From Bacteroidales bacterium (GTDB lineage: Bacteria; Bacteroidota; Bacteroidia; Bacteroidales; UBA7960), in assembly GCA_003555385.1 (NCBI GenBank), contig PWHO01000243.1:1-5442 (forward strand): a stretch of 5,442 bases of DNA, given 5' to 3'. Made by a program: the position numbers and the translations under genes. The notes beneath the pieces are model-generated. The model did not search any database, was not told where the DNA came from, and saw only the letters and a program-made list of their open reading frames with translations. Below are positions 5,046 through 5,442 of this stretch, one piece after another (the first letter of the stretch is position 1; each line of letters starts with the position of its first letter).

Positions 5046-5442
5046 ATGAAAGACATGCGTGACATTGCCCGCGAACTGGACCGGAGAGACCCGCTTAAGG
5101 ATTTCCGCCAACGGTTCTATATCCCTGATAACACGATTTACATAGATGGCAATTCCCTCGGGCTGCTCAGCGCGGATGCCGAAAAATCCCTGCTGCGGGT
5201 ACTGAATGAATGGAAAACCCTGGGAATTAGAGGCTGGCTGGGTGCCGAACGCCCATGGTTCTATTTTGCCGAACACATTGGTGAGATGGCTGCTCCCCTG
5301 GTGGGCGCCGCACCCGGTGAGCTGATCTTCTCCGGAACCACCACCGTGAACATCCATGCCCTGATCTCCTCCTTCTACCAGCCTGAAGGGAGACGCACAA
5401 AGATCCTGGCCGATGAACTGAATTTCCCCTCCGACACCTATG
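5046..5442 (+). CDS. kynU: Kynureninase, N-terminal part (3' end outside window)
   Basis: The frame opens at ATG 5046 and gives 132 complete codons before the window ends. Kynureninase (EC 3.7.1.3) is a PLP enzyme that cleaves kynurenine or 3-hydroxykynurenine to anthranilate or 3-hydroxyanthranilate plus alanine, in tryptophan breakdown and in the aerobic route to NAD. Visible signatures are IYIDGNSLG (31-39), WKTLGIRGW (56-64), GAAPGELIFSGTTTVN (87-102, cofactor phosphate region) and NFPSD (126-130), whose Asp belongs to the cofactor pocket in characterised enzymes. The Schiff-base lysine lies beyond the window. Another ATG at 5055 could serve as the start. No start codon lies upstream before the in-frame stop at 4959-4961. 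The last array hairpin ends seven bases before ATG 5046, and no promoter or Shine-Dalgarno sequence is visible. Confidence 0.93.
   Translation, partial: MKDMRDIARELDRRDPLKDFRQRFYIPDNTIYIDGNSLGLLSADAEKSLLRVLNEWKTLGIRGWLGAERPWFYFAEHIGEMAAPLVGAAPGELIFSGTTTVNIHALISSFYQPEGRRTKILADELNFPSDTY

Noticed and set aside
4980..5357. Minus-strand ORF of 125 codons opposite kynureninase and the hairpin array
   Set aside because: It overlaps clear kynureninase coding sequence on the + strand and begins or ends in repeats.

Overview
The window looks like a chromosomal segment from a member of the Bacteroidota, probably in or near the Bacteroidales/Marinilabiliales; the lower rank is a guess. The reasons are a PheS of the Bacteroidetes type, a lipoprotein cyclophilin with the insertion usual in that phylum, a TAnnTTTG-type promoter, and leaders with little or no Shine-Dalgarno sequence. 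Every convincing gene is on the + strand.

Layout. 1-521 is the 3' end of an FtsX/LolE/MacB-type ABC transporter permease. A 35-base leader with no G at all separates it from a 399-residue outer-membrane beta-barrel protein (557-1756). The pair probably forms the end of an envelope transport operon. The gap that follows holds one copy of a 73-bp interspersed repeat (1825-1897, minus strand), a plausible 57-codon membrane miniprotein (1925-2098) and an AT-rich promoter region. Next is a divergent GNAT-like protein (2277-2813) whose acetyl-CoA loop looks degenerate. Its stop codon lies inside a perfect 19-bp tandem duplication, and a strong intrinsic terminator (2857-2890) closes the unit. A well-formed Bacteroidetes promoter (2888-2919) then drives a lipoprotein peptidyl-prolyl isomerase (2946-3644) and pheS (3656-4681), 11 bases apart. 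The window ends inside a kynureninase gene that starts at 5046.

The 364 bases between pheS and kynureninase carry no gene and are almost entirely repeats: two more copies of the 73-bp element, stretches of TTGTTGG / CCAACAA, a point where the polarity of these stretches flips, and a tandem array of five short hairpins. Each array hairpin is preceded by CTGGAG and followed by CGACTAA. The stems differ from one another but always pair, and the loop is either GTCA or GAA. The GGAG head plus palindrome resembles REP elements mobilised by RAYT (Y1/HUH) transposases. The same AACCAACAACTAAC text recurs just upstream of start codons at 557 and 1925, so one repeat family seems to have seeded several 5' leaders. 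This repeat system is the most unusual content of the window. The protein-coding genes are mostly ordinary housekeeping or envelope genes.
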